DNA of 64,000 bases, from positions 124,001 through 188,000 of the forward strand of contig CAVVDT010000008.1 in NCBI GenBank assembly GCA_963747005.1, given 5' to 3'. Positions 35,567-43,564 of the stretch are shown one piece after another. Both the position numbers and the translations under genes were made by a program. This stretch comes from CAVVDT01 sp963747005. GTDB lineage: Bacteria; Pseudomonadota; Alphaproteobacteria; Rhizobiales; Aestuariivirgaceae. Under the pieces are notes generated by a model. That model made no database searches, was not told where the DNA came from, and worked only from the letters and a program-made list of their open reading frames with translations. Each line of letters opens with the position of its first letter. Within the stretch, counting starts at the first letter, position 1.

Positions 35567-36496
35567 ATGGCCGGCTATGTCGTTCAGCAGATTTTCAACG
35601 GACTGGCGCTGGCCGCCGTCTATGCGTTGCTGGCGGTCGCCTTCGCGCTGGTGCATGCCGTGACAAGGCGGATCGTCTTCACGCTTGGCGATCTTGCCAC
35701 CTATGCCTCGTTCTATGCCTTGTATGTGGCCTTGCTGGCGTTTGTCCTCGATTACCGGGACTACGCCCAGCTTCTTCTCGCCTTTGCCGCGGCGGGGGGT
35801 GGCACCATGGCGCTGGCCTATGTCATCCATCGTGCCATGGTGGTCCCGCTGCTCGGCAAGCCGAGCCAGGCGCTGATGATCGCCTCCATAGGTCTGTCGA
35901 TCGTGATGCAGGAAGCCCTGCGCCTTACCTCCAGCGGGCGCGATCTATGGCTGCCGCCCTATTTCCCCAACGCCGGGCTTTCCTTCGAGTTGTCGGGCTT
36001 TGAGGTGCGGGCCAGCGCTATGTCACTGGCAGCAGTGGGATTGGCCGTTGCCCTGTGCCTTGTGCTGGAAGGCTTCATGCACCTGACGCCGGCCGGTCGC
36101 TGGTGGCGGGCCGTGAGCGAGGATGCCGGGCTTGCCGCCCTCAGCGGCATCAATGTCGGCCGGGTGGTCGCCGTCACATTCGCATCGGCCGGCGGGTTTG
36201 CCGCCGCTGCCGGCGGCATTCTCGCCGTCCGTTACAGCGGAGTGAATTTTACCATGGGCCTGATGCTGGCCCTCAAGGCCCTGTTCGCCGGCATCATTGG
36301 CGGCTTCGGCACCATATCCGGCGCCATCGCCGGCGCGGTGCTGCTGGCAGCTCTGGAAACCGGCTGGCAGGCTGCCTTCGACATCAACTACCGCGATGTC
36401 GTGGTCTTCGGCGTTATCATCCTGGTGCTGATGCTGCGCCCGGACGGCCTCCTCGGCCGGCCGTTGCGCACCGATCAGCCAGATCGTGCGAGGTGA
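35567..36496 (+). CDS. Branched-chain amino acid ABC permease, LivH-like (orphan)
   Basis: A 309-residue inner-membrane protein of the LivH/BPD_transp_2 family, with about eight helices. Family marks include GLALAAVYALLAVAFALVH near the N-terminus, AVSEDAGLAALSGINVGRV in the cytosolic loop, ALKALFAGIIGGFGTISGA and the C-terminal MLRPDGLLG. It has no LivM, ATPase or binding-protein partner nearby, only a lipoprotein gene three bases downstream, so it must either borrow components or do something different. Confidence 0.85.
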   Translation: MAGYVVQQIFNGLALAAVYALLAVAFALVHAVTRRIVFTLGDLATYASFYALYVALLAFVLDYRDYAQLLLAFAAAGGGTMALAYVIHRAMVVPLLGKPSQALMIASIGLSIVMQEALRLTSSGRDLWLPPYFPNAGLSFELSGFEVRASAMSLAAVGLAVALCLVLEGFMHLTPAGRWWRAVSEDAGLAALSGINVGRVVAVTFASAGGFAAAAGGILAVRYSGVNFTMGLMLALKALFAGIIGGFGTISGAIAGAVLLAALETGWQAAFDINYRDVVVFGVIILVLMLRPDGLLGRPLRTDQPDRAR

Positions 36497-36499
36497 AAC

Positions 36500-36994
36500 A
36501 TGCGTGCCGTCTCTTTCCTCATCACCCTCACCCTGGCATTCGCCCTTGCCGGCTGCAATGAAAAGGACGAACGGCCCTATCTCAGCTTCGCCGGCGGCGG
36601 CTTCATCTTCAATTATCGCATCGGCCAGGCCTTTTACGGCTTCGTGGCGAGGCCCAAGCGGGGCATTCCGGACGGAGCCGTGATCGAGGCGCGCTTCGAG
36701 TTGCCGGGCTCCGATCAGCCCTTCATCGAGCGCCAGTTGGCAAAGACCGGCATGCTGCAATACGCCTTCAGGACGCCGCCGCTCAAGGGCATCGTCAAGG
36801 ATCACAAGTACAAGGTCGAATTGCGGGTGCTGGAACCCGGCACCGCCAAGCTGCTGGCCAGCTACGACAAGTCCTTCTATACCGATGTCGACCAGAGGAC
36901 GCTGCCCGACAAGCCGTTGGTGCTGGGGCCGGGCTATACGCCCAACCCGGAGGTCGATATTTCCAAGTTGCCTTCGGACAAGTCGCTGGAATAG
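36500..36994 (+). CDS. Hypothetical lipoprotein
   Basis: A 164-residue protein with a lipoprotein signal: hydrophobic MRAVSFLITLTLAFALAGC, giving a lipobox LAGC with Cys19 as the lipidated residue. The mature part is predicted mostly beta strand (FIFNYRIGQAFYGFVARP). I do not recognise the family. It starts three bases after the LivH-like stop and is probably co-transcribed. The 3' 61 bases overlap the convergent ammonia-lyase homologue. Confidence 0.72.
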   Translation: MRAVSFLITLTLAFALAGCNEKDERPYLSFAGGGFIFNYRIGQAFYGFVARPKRGIPDGAVIEARFELPGSDQPFIERQLAKTGMLQYAFRTPPLKGIVKDHKYKVELRVLEPGTAKLLASYDKSFYTDVDQRTLPDKPLVLGPGYTPNPEVDISKLPSDKSLE

Positions 36995-38406
36995 ATCGCT
37001 TCGCGCAGTCGCTGCGCCAGGTAGCCGGTCGCCGGCCCGGGAGCGGTGCCTTCATCGTCGGGGACCGTTTCGGCGATAAGGCGCGCCAGCGGCTTGAGCC
37101 CTTCCGGCACCGGCCGGCCGCCGACGGCAAACGCGCGCAATGCGATGGGGCACAAGGCGGCCAGCGCGGATTCCAGCAGAATCCCTGCCCGCTCCTGCTT
37201 CGACCAGGCAAGGAAGACCGGCGAGGCCACGTCGTTCTGGCCAAAGCCGCCTGATTCACTGCCGGGCAGCAGCGTTGCCTGGCAAAGGGCGCGCATTTCT
37301 TCCTCATAACCGGTGATCGCCATGGGGAGGCATCCGAGATAGCTGCGCCCGCTGCCGTCGCCAAGACTGCCCAGGAGCGACACGGCAGGATCGAGCAGCT
37401 TGGCCGCATGCCGTTCGACGAGGATGCACAGATTGGCGTAGGCTGCCGTTAGGGCATCCATCGCCATGGGCGCCTGGGCGTTGTGATAGCCGCCGGTGGA
37501 AAAGGCCTGGCCCAGCGGATGGTCCTCGTCGGGGGGAACGATCACCGGATTGTCGCTTGCCGCGGCAAGAGACTGGGTCGCCACTTCCTCGGCCATCACC
37601 AAGGCGCGGCGCGCCTGACCGAGGATGCGCGGCAGGATGCGAAAGCTCACCGGTGCTTGATAAGGCCGGCGGACGCCGCCATGGCCGTTGCCGATGAGCT
37701 GGCGCAGGCGCTTGAGCGCCCAGGCATCGGCATCGTTGTTCCACAAGCCGTCGAGCCAGGGCGAGAAATGGGTGAGCGGTACATTGAAGCCCTCCGCCGA
37801 GAGCGCCAGCACCTCGGCTGCCACGTCGATACGGCGTTTGGCGGCGAGCGCGGCATCCGCGACGAGCCCGCTCGCGGAGGGCGAACCGTTGACCAGCGAC
37901 AGGTTGTCCTTTTCGTGCAGTTCCAGCGAACGGGCGAGATCGACGAAAAGATGCGAAAGCGACAGGATTTCCCCCGCCCCGCCCTGGCCGCGGGCCGGCA
38001 CCTGCGGCAGCGGGCGGCCGTCGAGCATCGCGGCCACGCCTTGAGCCACATGCGGTGAGACGGCGGCATCGCCCTCGACGAAATTGGCAAGCCTGGCCAG
38101 CACGATGGCCCGCGTCACTCGTTCAGGCAAGGGATCGCCCCACGACGCGGCGGCGGCCAGTGACGGGCGTCGGGCATGGGCCTTGCGCTCGTCGGGCCTG
38201 AGACGCACCTTGGCATTCTGGCCATATCCGCTGGTCACCCCGTAGATGACGATGTCGGGGTCCTCGATGAGCTTGTCGAAGCGGGTGCGGGCGGCCTGCA
38301 TGACAGCGACCGCCTCTGGCGCTAACGCGACCGGCTCGCCCTGCCAGGCCACGCGGCGAACGGCGTCGAGCGTAATGTCGCTGCGCCTGGCGATGGTGAC
38401 AGTCAT
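36934..38406 (-). CDS. Aromatic amino acid ammonia-lyase homologue lacking the MIO-forming serine
   Basis: A 490-residue HAL/PAL/TAL-fold protein. Tyr55 (YGVTSGYG), Asn173 (LVNGSP, the NGT site) and SDNPVIVP are conserved. At the place where histidine ammonia-lyase has GSVGASGDLAPLAH, this protein has RGQGGAGEILSLSH, so Ala-Ser-Gly is Gly143-Ala144-Gly145 and the serine needed for the methylidene-imidazolone cofactor is absent. The SHAAGVG histidine site also reads AAASWG. A later ASG at 178-180 falls in the NGT region and is not the cofactor triad. It could be a lyase using other chemistry, or a non-catalytic homologue. AhpD-like and lipoprotein genes flank it; no hut genes are near. Confidence 0.8.
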   Translation of the reverse strand: MTVTIARRSDITLDAVRRVAWQGEPVALAPEAVAVMQAARTRFDKLIEDPDIVIYGVTSGYGQNAKVRLRPDERKAHARRPSLAAAASWGDPLPERVTRAIVLARLANFVEGDAAVSPHVAQGVAAMLDGRPLPQVPARGQGGAGEILSLSHLFVDLARSLELHEKDNLSLVNGSPSASGLVADAALAAKRRIDVAAEVLALSAEGFNVPLTHFSPWLDGLWNNDADAWALKRLRQLIGNGHGGVRRPYQAPVSFRILPRILGQARRALVMAEEVATQSLAAASDNPVIVPPDEDHPLGQAFSTGGYHNAQAPMAMDALTAAYANLCILVERHAAKLLDPAVSLLGSLGDGSGRSYLGCLPMAITGYEEEMRALCQATLLPGSESGGFGQNDVASPVFLAWSKQERAGILLESALAALCPIALRAFAVGGRPVPEGLKPLARLIAETVPDDEGTAPGPATGYLAQRLREAIYSSDLSEGNLEISTSGLGV

Positions 38407-38421
38407 ATCGCGCTTTTAGCC

Positions 38422-39009
38422 TCAGCGCGCCATGGTGTGATAGTCATCATTGGGACGCATATCGACGGCGGCGGCCATGCGGTTCGACATGTTGAAGAAC
38501 GAGGCCACCGAGGCGATATCCCAGATATCGCGGTCGGAAAAGCCGCATTCCCTGAGGGCGGCGCGGTCGGCCTCCTCGATGGCGGCCGGGTCCACGGTGA
38601 GCTTGTGGGCAAAATCGAACATTGCCTTCTGGCGGCGATCGAGTGCTGCGGCCCGGTAGTTCATGACCATCTGCTCGCCCAGTTCCGGACGGCCGGACAA
38701 TTGCCTCACCGCCGCGCCATGGGCGGTCAGGCAGTAATAGCAATGATTGGCGCTCGACACCGCGACCGCGATCATCTCGCGTTCCAGCTTCGTCAGTCCG
38801 GACTCGCCGAGCATCAGGTCATTGTACATGTCCATGAAGGCTTGCAGCTTCACCGGATTGAAACGGTAGGCGGTGAGCACATTCGGCACGAAGCCGAGTT
38901 TCTCCTCGCACACGCCGAAGTATTTCTCCTGCCGTTCGCTGAGCGGGGCTTCCGGCTTGATGTCGAGGGCGGTCGTTGCGGTCATACCTTTGGTCATACT
39001 CGGGGCCAT
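38422..39009 (-). CDS. AhpD-like / carboxymuconolactone-decarboxylase-family peroxidase-related protein
   Basis: A 195-residue protein of the uncharacterised peroxidase-related AhpD group. The redox pair is in NHCYYCLTAHG, preceded by LTKLEREMIAVAVSSAN as in the family. CMD proteins are helical oligomers that use the CxxC pair to reduce peroxides. Three in-frame ATGs occur in the first nine residues; the ATG at 39009 is shown, but MTKGM (38997) is equally possible because GAGGA almost touches the first ATG. It lies 15 bases before the ammonia-lyase homologue on the same strand. Confidence 0.85.
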   Translation of the reverse strand: MAPSMTKGMTATTALDIKPEAPLSERQEKYFGVCEEKLGFVPNVLTAYRFNPVKLQAFMDMYNDLMLGESGLTKLEREMIAVAVSSANHCYYCLTAHGAAVRQLSGRPELGEQMVMNYRAAALDRRQKAMFDFAHKLTVDPAAIEEADRAALRECGFSDRDIWDIASVASFFNMSNRMAAAVDMRPNDDYHTMAR

Positions 39010-39027
39010 TCCTCAATTGCTGCGTTC

Positions 39028-39222
39028 TTAGAAGTCGCTGGCGATGCCCTTGCGCTCCCAGTCGCCGTAGCGGGTGGGTTCGGGTCCGGCCGGACCGCCA
39101 ATCTCGCGGGGGCCCGCTGCCTCGCCCGATGCTTCCCGGCGGGCCGCGGCCTCGGCGAGCGCGCGGCGCGCCGCGGCTTCAAGCCTGTCAGCCCGGGTTT
39201 TGGCCTTGTTGTCAGTTTCCAT
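39028..39222 (-). CDS. DUF1674 protein, succinate dehydrogenase assembly factor 4-like
   Basis: A small protein of about 64 residues ending GPAGPEPTRYGDWERKGIASDF-type sequence; the PTRYGDWE block is diagnostic of DUF1674/Sdh8 (SDHAF4). In mitochondria this factor binds flavinylated SdhA and helps join it to SdhB. The first half is a charged Ala/Arg/Glu helix. The ATG at 39222 is chosen; another in frame at 39264 would overlap a good -10 box (39263-39268). It diverges from htpX. Confidence 0.8.
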   Translation of the reverse strand: METDNKAKTRADRLEAAARRALAEAAARREASGEAAGPREIGGPAGPEPTRYGDWERKGIASDF

Positions 39223-39262
39223 GATCGTCACGGTCTTGTTGAAGTCGCCTTCGAACCCACTC

Positions 39263-39291
39263 ATATAAAGGGCGCGGCAAGCTGCAATCAA
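39263..39291 (-). promoter_or_regulatory. Candidate promoter of the SDHAF4-like gene
   Basis: On the minus strand, TTGATT (39291-39286) and TTATAT (39268-39263) are spaced by 17 bases. The predicted start near 39256 gives a short leader to the ATG at 39222 and argues against the upstream ATG at 39264. Confidence 0.4.
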
Positions 39292-39324
39292 GCGGTCGTC
39301 GGCAGTTGAGGAGGCTGCAAAGCG

Positions 39325-40296
39325 ATGAATTTCATGCGTACCGGGCTGTTGCTGGCGGGACTGACGGGCCTGTTCCTGGCCGTCGGCTACCTGATCGGCG
39401 GTCAGGCGGGCATGCTCATGGCGCTTGCCTTTTCCATCGCCATGAACGTCTTTTCCTGGTGGAATTCCGACCGCATGGTGCTGTCGATGTATGGCGCCCA
39501 ACAGGTCGATGCGGCCACCGCGCCCGAATATTATCGTCTGGTGGAAGGACTGGCGCAGCGGGCGGGATTGCCCATGCCCAAGGTGTTCCTCATGCACGAG
39601 GATCAGCCCAATGCCTTTGCCACCGGCAGAAATCCCGAAAATGCCGCCGTTGCCGCGACCACCGGCCTCATCCGCCACCTCTCGCACGAAGAACTTGCCG
39701 GCGTCATCGCCCACGAATTGACCCATATCCGCAACCGCGACACGCTCACCATGACCATGACGGCGACCCTGGCGGGTGCCATCTCCATGCTGGCCAATTT
39801 CGCCATGTTTTTCGGTGGGCGAAGCCGCGACAATCCCCTCGGGATCGTTGGCTCGATCGCGATGATGATCCTCGCGCCGCTGGCGGCAATGCTGGTGCAG
39901 ATGGCGATAAGCCGCACCCGTGAATACGCCGCCGATCGGGGCGGTGCCGAGATTTGCGGCCATCCGCTGTGGCTGGCCTCGGCACTCGCCAAGATCGACG
40001 CCGCCGCTCATGGCACCGAGAACCTGCAGGCCGAAGCTCATCCGGCCACCGCCCACATGTTCATCATCAATCCCCTGTCGGGCGCCCGCATGGATAACCT
40101 CTTCACTACTCATCCGGCCACCGAGAACCGCATCGCGGCGCTCGAACAACTGGCGGCTGAATGGGGCAATGAGACACCGGCAGCCAGGGCAGCGCCCATG
40201 CCCATGCGCGATGAGGCCCCCACCCCTGAGGATGAGGCCCGACCCGGGCCGTGGTCCATGGCCGGACGGCAGCGCCAGCGCGGGCCGTGGGGGTGA
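39325..40296 (+). CDS. htpX: Protease HtpX homologue (M48 membrane zinc metalloprotease)
   Basis: A 323-residue M48B peptidase. Two N-terminal membrane helices precede the zinc site HELTH (in VIAHELTHIRNRDTL); the third ligand is the Glu of REYAADRGGAEI, and another hydrophobic pair lies between. HtpX degrades damaged inner-membrane proteins, complementing FtsH. The C-terminus after residue 275 is a charged, Pro-rich tail. It overlaps rsmB by four bases (GTGA), so the two are coupled. Confidence 0.93.
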   Translation: MNFMRTGLLLAGLTGLFLAVGYLIGGQAGMLMALAFSIAMNVFSWWNSDRMVLSMYGAQQVDAATAPEYYRLVEGLAQRAGLPMPKVFLMHEDQPNAFATGRNPENAAVAATTGLIRHLSHEELAGVIAHELTHIRNRDTLTMTMTATLAGAISMLANFAMFFGGRSRDNPLGIVGSIAMMILAPLAAMLVQMAISRTREYAADRGGAEICGHPLWLASALAKIDAAAHGTENLQAEAHPATAHMFIINPLSGARMDNLFTTHPATENRIAALEQLAAEWGNETPAARAAPMPMRDEAPTPEDEARPGPWSMAGRQRQRGPWG

Positions 40297-41639
40297 GCGC
40301 AGCGGCCCCTGACGGGCAGAAGTCGTCTGGCCGGACCTCGCCGGGACTGCCGGCGCGCATCGCCGCCACCGCCGTGTTCCGTGCCGTCATCGAGGATGGA
40401 GCAAAGCTGGATGAGGCGCTGGAAGCGGCGGCGCGGGAGGTTTCGGGCGCCGATCTGGCTCTTGTCCGCGCCATCGTCGCCACAACGCTGCGGCATCTGG
40501 GTGAAATCGAGCACATCCTCAGCCGTCACCTGAACAAGCCGCTGCCGGCCAAATCCGGGCTGACGCGGGCCATTCTGGCAACCGCCGCCGCCCAGTTACG
40601 CTACATGCGGGTTCCCGCCCACGCGGCCATCGATCTCGCGGTGCGACAGGCCAAAGCAGATCGCAAGGCCCAGCACCAGGCCGGGCTCGTGAACGCCGTC
40701 CTGCGGCGGGTCGACCTGACGCCGCCGGATGCCGAGGGCGCGGCCACCATCAACATTCCCTCCCCGTTTTCCACCCGTTGGCGGACCACCTGGGGCAATG
40801 AGGCCTTTGCGGCCATTGCAGCCGAATTGCTCAACGAGCCACCCCTCGATCTCTCCGTCAAGCGCGACGCCGAACTATGGGCCGAGTGGCTCGGTGCGCG
40901 TGTTCTCTCAACCGGCAGCCTGAGGATCGATATGCCGCGCGGCGCCGTCGATGCGCTTCCGGGCTTCGCTGAAGGTCAATGGTGGGTGCAGGATGCCGCC
41001 GCGGCACTCCCGGTTCGGTTGCTCGGCGATGTGAAGGCCAAGCGAGTGCTCGATCTGTTCGCAGCACCCGGCGGCAAGACGGCACAACTTGCCGCCGCCG
41101 GAGCCCGGGTGACCGCCGTCGATCTGTCCGCACCCCGCATGGAGCGGGTGCGCGGCAGTCTCCAACGGTTGCGCCTCGATGCCGAACTAGTGGTGGCTGA
41201 TGCTTTGCACTTTGCAAGCCCCGAAGCCTTCGATGCGGTGCTGCTCGATGCCCCCTGCTCGGCGACCGGCACGGCGCGGCGCAACCCCGACGTGCTCTAT
41301 CATCGCAAGGCAACCGACATCGAAAGTCTTGCCCGGCTTCAGGCCCGCGCCTTCGACCACGCGGCCGGACTGGTACGGCCAGGCGGCCTCATCGTCTACT
41401 GCACCTGCTCGCTCGAACCGCAAGAGGGCGAGGCGCAAATCGTGCGGTTTCTCGCAGAAAACAGCCAATTCCAACGAGTACCGGTTGTCGTGGCTGAAAT
41501 CGGCGGTCTCGCAGCCGCCATCGATCGGAACGGCGACGTGCGCACCCTGCCCGGGCAAATCATCGATGGCGGCGGCAGCCTCGATGGATTTTTCATCGCC
41601 CGCTTGCGCCGTAACGCGGCATCGTTATCAGATCGTTAA
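40293..41639 (+). CDS. rsmB: 16S rRNA (cytosine-967-C5)-methyltransferase
   Basis: A 448-residue RsmB/NOP2-family enzyme. The N-terminal NusB-like RNA-binding domain (about residues 20-140) is followed by the SAM domain with DLFAAPGGKTAQLA. The two catalytic cysteines are in DAPCSATGTARRNPD and in VYCTCSLEPQEGE. The GTG start that overlaps the htpX stop is chosen; the frame extends slightly upstream inside htpX. It methylates C967 of 16S rRNA. Confidence 0.92.
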   Translation: MSAAAPDGQKSSGRTSPGLPARIAATAVFRAVIEDGAKLDEALEAAAREVSGADLALVRAIVATTLRHLGEIEHILSRHLNKPLPAKSGLTRAILATAAAQLRYMRVPAHAAIDLAVRQAKADRKAQHQAGLVNAVLRRVDLTPPDAEGAATINIPSPFSTRWRTTWGNEAFAAIAAELLNEPPLDLSVKRDAELWAEWLGARVLSTGSLRIDMPRGAVDALPGFAEGQWWVQDAAAALPVRLLGDVKAKRVLDLFAAPGGKTAQLAAAGARVTAVDLSAPRMERVRGSLQRLRLDAELVVADALHFASPEAFDAVLLDAPCSATGTARRNPDVLYHRKATDIESLARLQARAFDHAAGLVRPGGLIVYCTCSLEPQEGEAQIVRFLAENSQFQRVPVVVAEIGGLAAAIDRNGDVRTLPGQIIDGGGSLDGFFIARLRRNAASLSDR

Positions 41640-41672
41640 GGGCCTTCGGGGTTACAATGCCTGCCCGGTGCC

Positions 41673-43469
41673 ATGGGGCACCAAACTCCAAAACCGGCCA
41701 TGGCATCGAGCGCCCTGATTGCAGTCCACGAACCGGCCGTGCCCGCCAATCGGGCGCAGCTTGCACGCCTCGTCATGGGCGGCATGGCTGATGCGCTCCG
41801 CCGGCGGCTGGCCGGCATGGCGCCCGCTTTCAGTACCCTGAAGGTCACCGGCATTGGCCGACCGATGCCGCCGCTCATTCGCGGCCGACCGGAACGCGCC
41901 AGCGACATCTATCGCGGCAGCTTCAGCTTCGCCGGCCATACCGGCCAGGCCATCGGCGGCGCCGCCTTCATCGAAACGGCAGCACCGGCCGACTGGCTGA
42001 TGCAGCTGCATGGTTTCGACTGGCTGCGGCATCTGTCGGCGTCCGGCCGCGAACTCAACCGGGTCAACGCACGCGCCCTCATCGCCGACTGGATTTCCCT
42101 CACCGGCCGCCACCCGCCCCAGGCCCGGCGCAGCGACGTGACCGCCCGGCGCCTGATCGCCTGGCTCGGTCATGCTCCGTTCTATATGCGCGGCGCCTCT
42201 GAAGACTTCGAGACGCTGCTGTTCAGGAGCCTGACCCGTCAGACACGGCGGTTGCTGCATGGCCTGCGGGCTGAAACCGATCCTTGCCAGCGGCTCATCG
42301 CGGCCATGGCCCTGGCGCGCGCCAGCATCGGCCTCAAGGGCATGGAAGCACTGATGCCGGCGGCATTCGAGGCCCTGGAGGACGAACTCGACCTGCAAAT
42401 CCTGTCGGACGGCGGGCACCGTTCGCGCAATCCCGCCGACATCGCGGCACTGATGGTGGAGCTTGTTCCGTTGCGCATGGCACTCGAGGCCGGCCGGCTG
42501 GAGATCCCGGAGCGGTTCAACGCCGCCATCGAGCGCATGTTGCCGGCCCTGCGTTTCTTCTCCCATGGCGATGGCGGACTTGCCGCCTTCAACGGCCTCA
42601 GGGACGGCATGGCCGGCTGGGCGCGCGCCGTTCTGGAGACCGACAATGTGCAGGGCAAACCGCTGACCCATGCGGTGCATTCCGGCTACTGCCGTCTGCA
42701 GGCCGGCCAGGCGGTGGTCATCGCCGATGCCGGCCGGTCACCCTCGCCCGGCGCCAATCCGCAAGCCGGTCTCGGGCCACTTTCCTTTGAATTCTCCGAC
42801 GGCGCTCACCGCATCGTGGTCAATTGCGGCGCTCTGGCCGAGCCCGATGCCGACTGGGACATGGCCGCCCGTCACACCGCGGCCCATTCGACCGTCTGCC
42901 TCGGAGATGCCCCCGCCGGTCGCGTTCTGACCGGCCGGCTGGCCCGCCGCGTTTTCGGCGGTCCCGTCGTCCTTGGCCCCGGCAGCATCGAGGCAAACAT
43001 CGCCGCCAACCCCGAGGGCTCGGTGATGATCGCCCGGCACGACGGTTATGAGCGGGCCTTCGGCGTAACCCATGAACGCCGCCTGTTCCTCGCCGCCAAT
43101 GGTCGCGACCTGCGAGGGGAAGACCGTTTCCTCGCCGACATGAACGCTCTTGACCAGCTTGCCAATGTCGACTTCGCCATCCGCTTCCATCTGCATCCCT
43201 CGCTCAATGCCAGCCTGTCCCGGGACCGATCGAGCGTCATGCTGGTGCTGCCCAACCGTCAGGGCTGGCGTTTCTCGGCGCGCGGCGGCGTCATGGTGAT
43301 CGAGGACAGCGTCTACCTCCCCGGCCAGGCGAAACCGCGGCGCGGCCAGCAGATCGTGCTCAAGGGCACCGTCGGCCGGCCCGACCGGGTGCTGTGGGCG
43401 TTCAAACGCATGGAACGAGCCGGCTCCAGGCGCGCGAGCCCGGCAAGCGAGCCCGAACTGCCGCTTTGA
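41673..43469 (+). CDS. Heparinase II/III family protein
   Basis: A 598-residue protein with a helical N-terminal toroid-like half and a C-terminal heparinase II/III beta domain (about residues 330-540; HAVHSGYCRLQAGQAVVIADAG, LSFEFSDGAHRIVVNCG). Such proteins normally cleave glycosaminoglycans, but alphaproteobacteria carry this conserved version beside rsmB and purH, where the substrate is unknown. No signal peptide is evident. Two in-frame ATGs (41673 and 41700) are both poorly supported by ribosome binding sites. Confidence 0.83.
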   Translation: MGHQTPKPAMASSALIAVHEPAVPANRAQLARLVMGGMADALRRRLAGMAPAFSTLKVTGIGRPMPPLIRGRPERASDIYRGSFSFAGHTGQAIGGAAFIETAAPADWLMQLHGFDWLRHLSASGRELNRVNARALIADWISLTGRHPPQARRSDVTARRLIAWLGHAPFYMRGASEDFETLLFRSLTRQTRRLLHGLRAETDPCQRLIAAMALARASIGLKGMEALMPAAFEALEDELDLQILSDGGHRSRNPADIAALMVELVPLRMALEAGRLEIPERFNAAIERMLPALRFFSHGDGGLAAFNGLRDGMAGWARAVLETDNVQGKPLTHAVHSGYCRLQAGQAVVIADAGRSPSPGANPQAGLGPLSFEFSDGAHRIVVNCGALAEPDADWDMAARHTAAHSTVCLGDAPAGRVLTGRLARRVFGGPVVLGPGSIEANIAANPEGSVMIARHDGYERAFGVTHERRLFLAANGRDLRGEDRFLADMNALDQLANVDFAIRFHLHPSLNASLSRDRSSVMLVLPNRQGWRFSARGGVMVIEDSVYLPGQAKPRRGQQIVLKGTVGRPDRVLWAFKRMERAGSRRASPASEPELPL

Positions 43470-43564
43470 TCCAGTGCCGAATGGATTGAGACGATTGGCC
43501 GGTTCCGACTCCGACCTACCCATGCTATGCGGGCGCATCCTGCATCTCTTCGCCAAGGCTTCGC

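Noticed and set aside
37867..37875. ASG triplet in the ammonia-lyase homologue taken as the MIO triad
   Set aside because: It falls within the LVNGSP region that corresponds to the NGT motif; the true MIO position is near 37975 and reads Gly-Ala-Gly.
39028..40149. A 373-residue minus-strand frame covering htpX
   Set aside because: Only its last 64 residues match a real family (DUF1674); the rest is antisense to htpX and lacks any motif, so only the small gene was kept.
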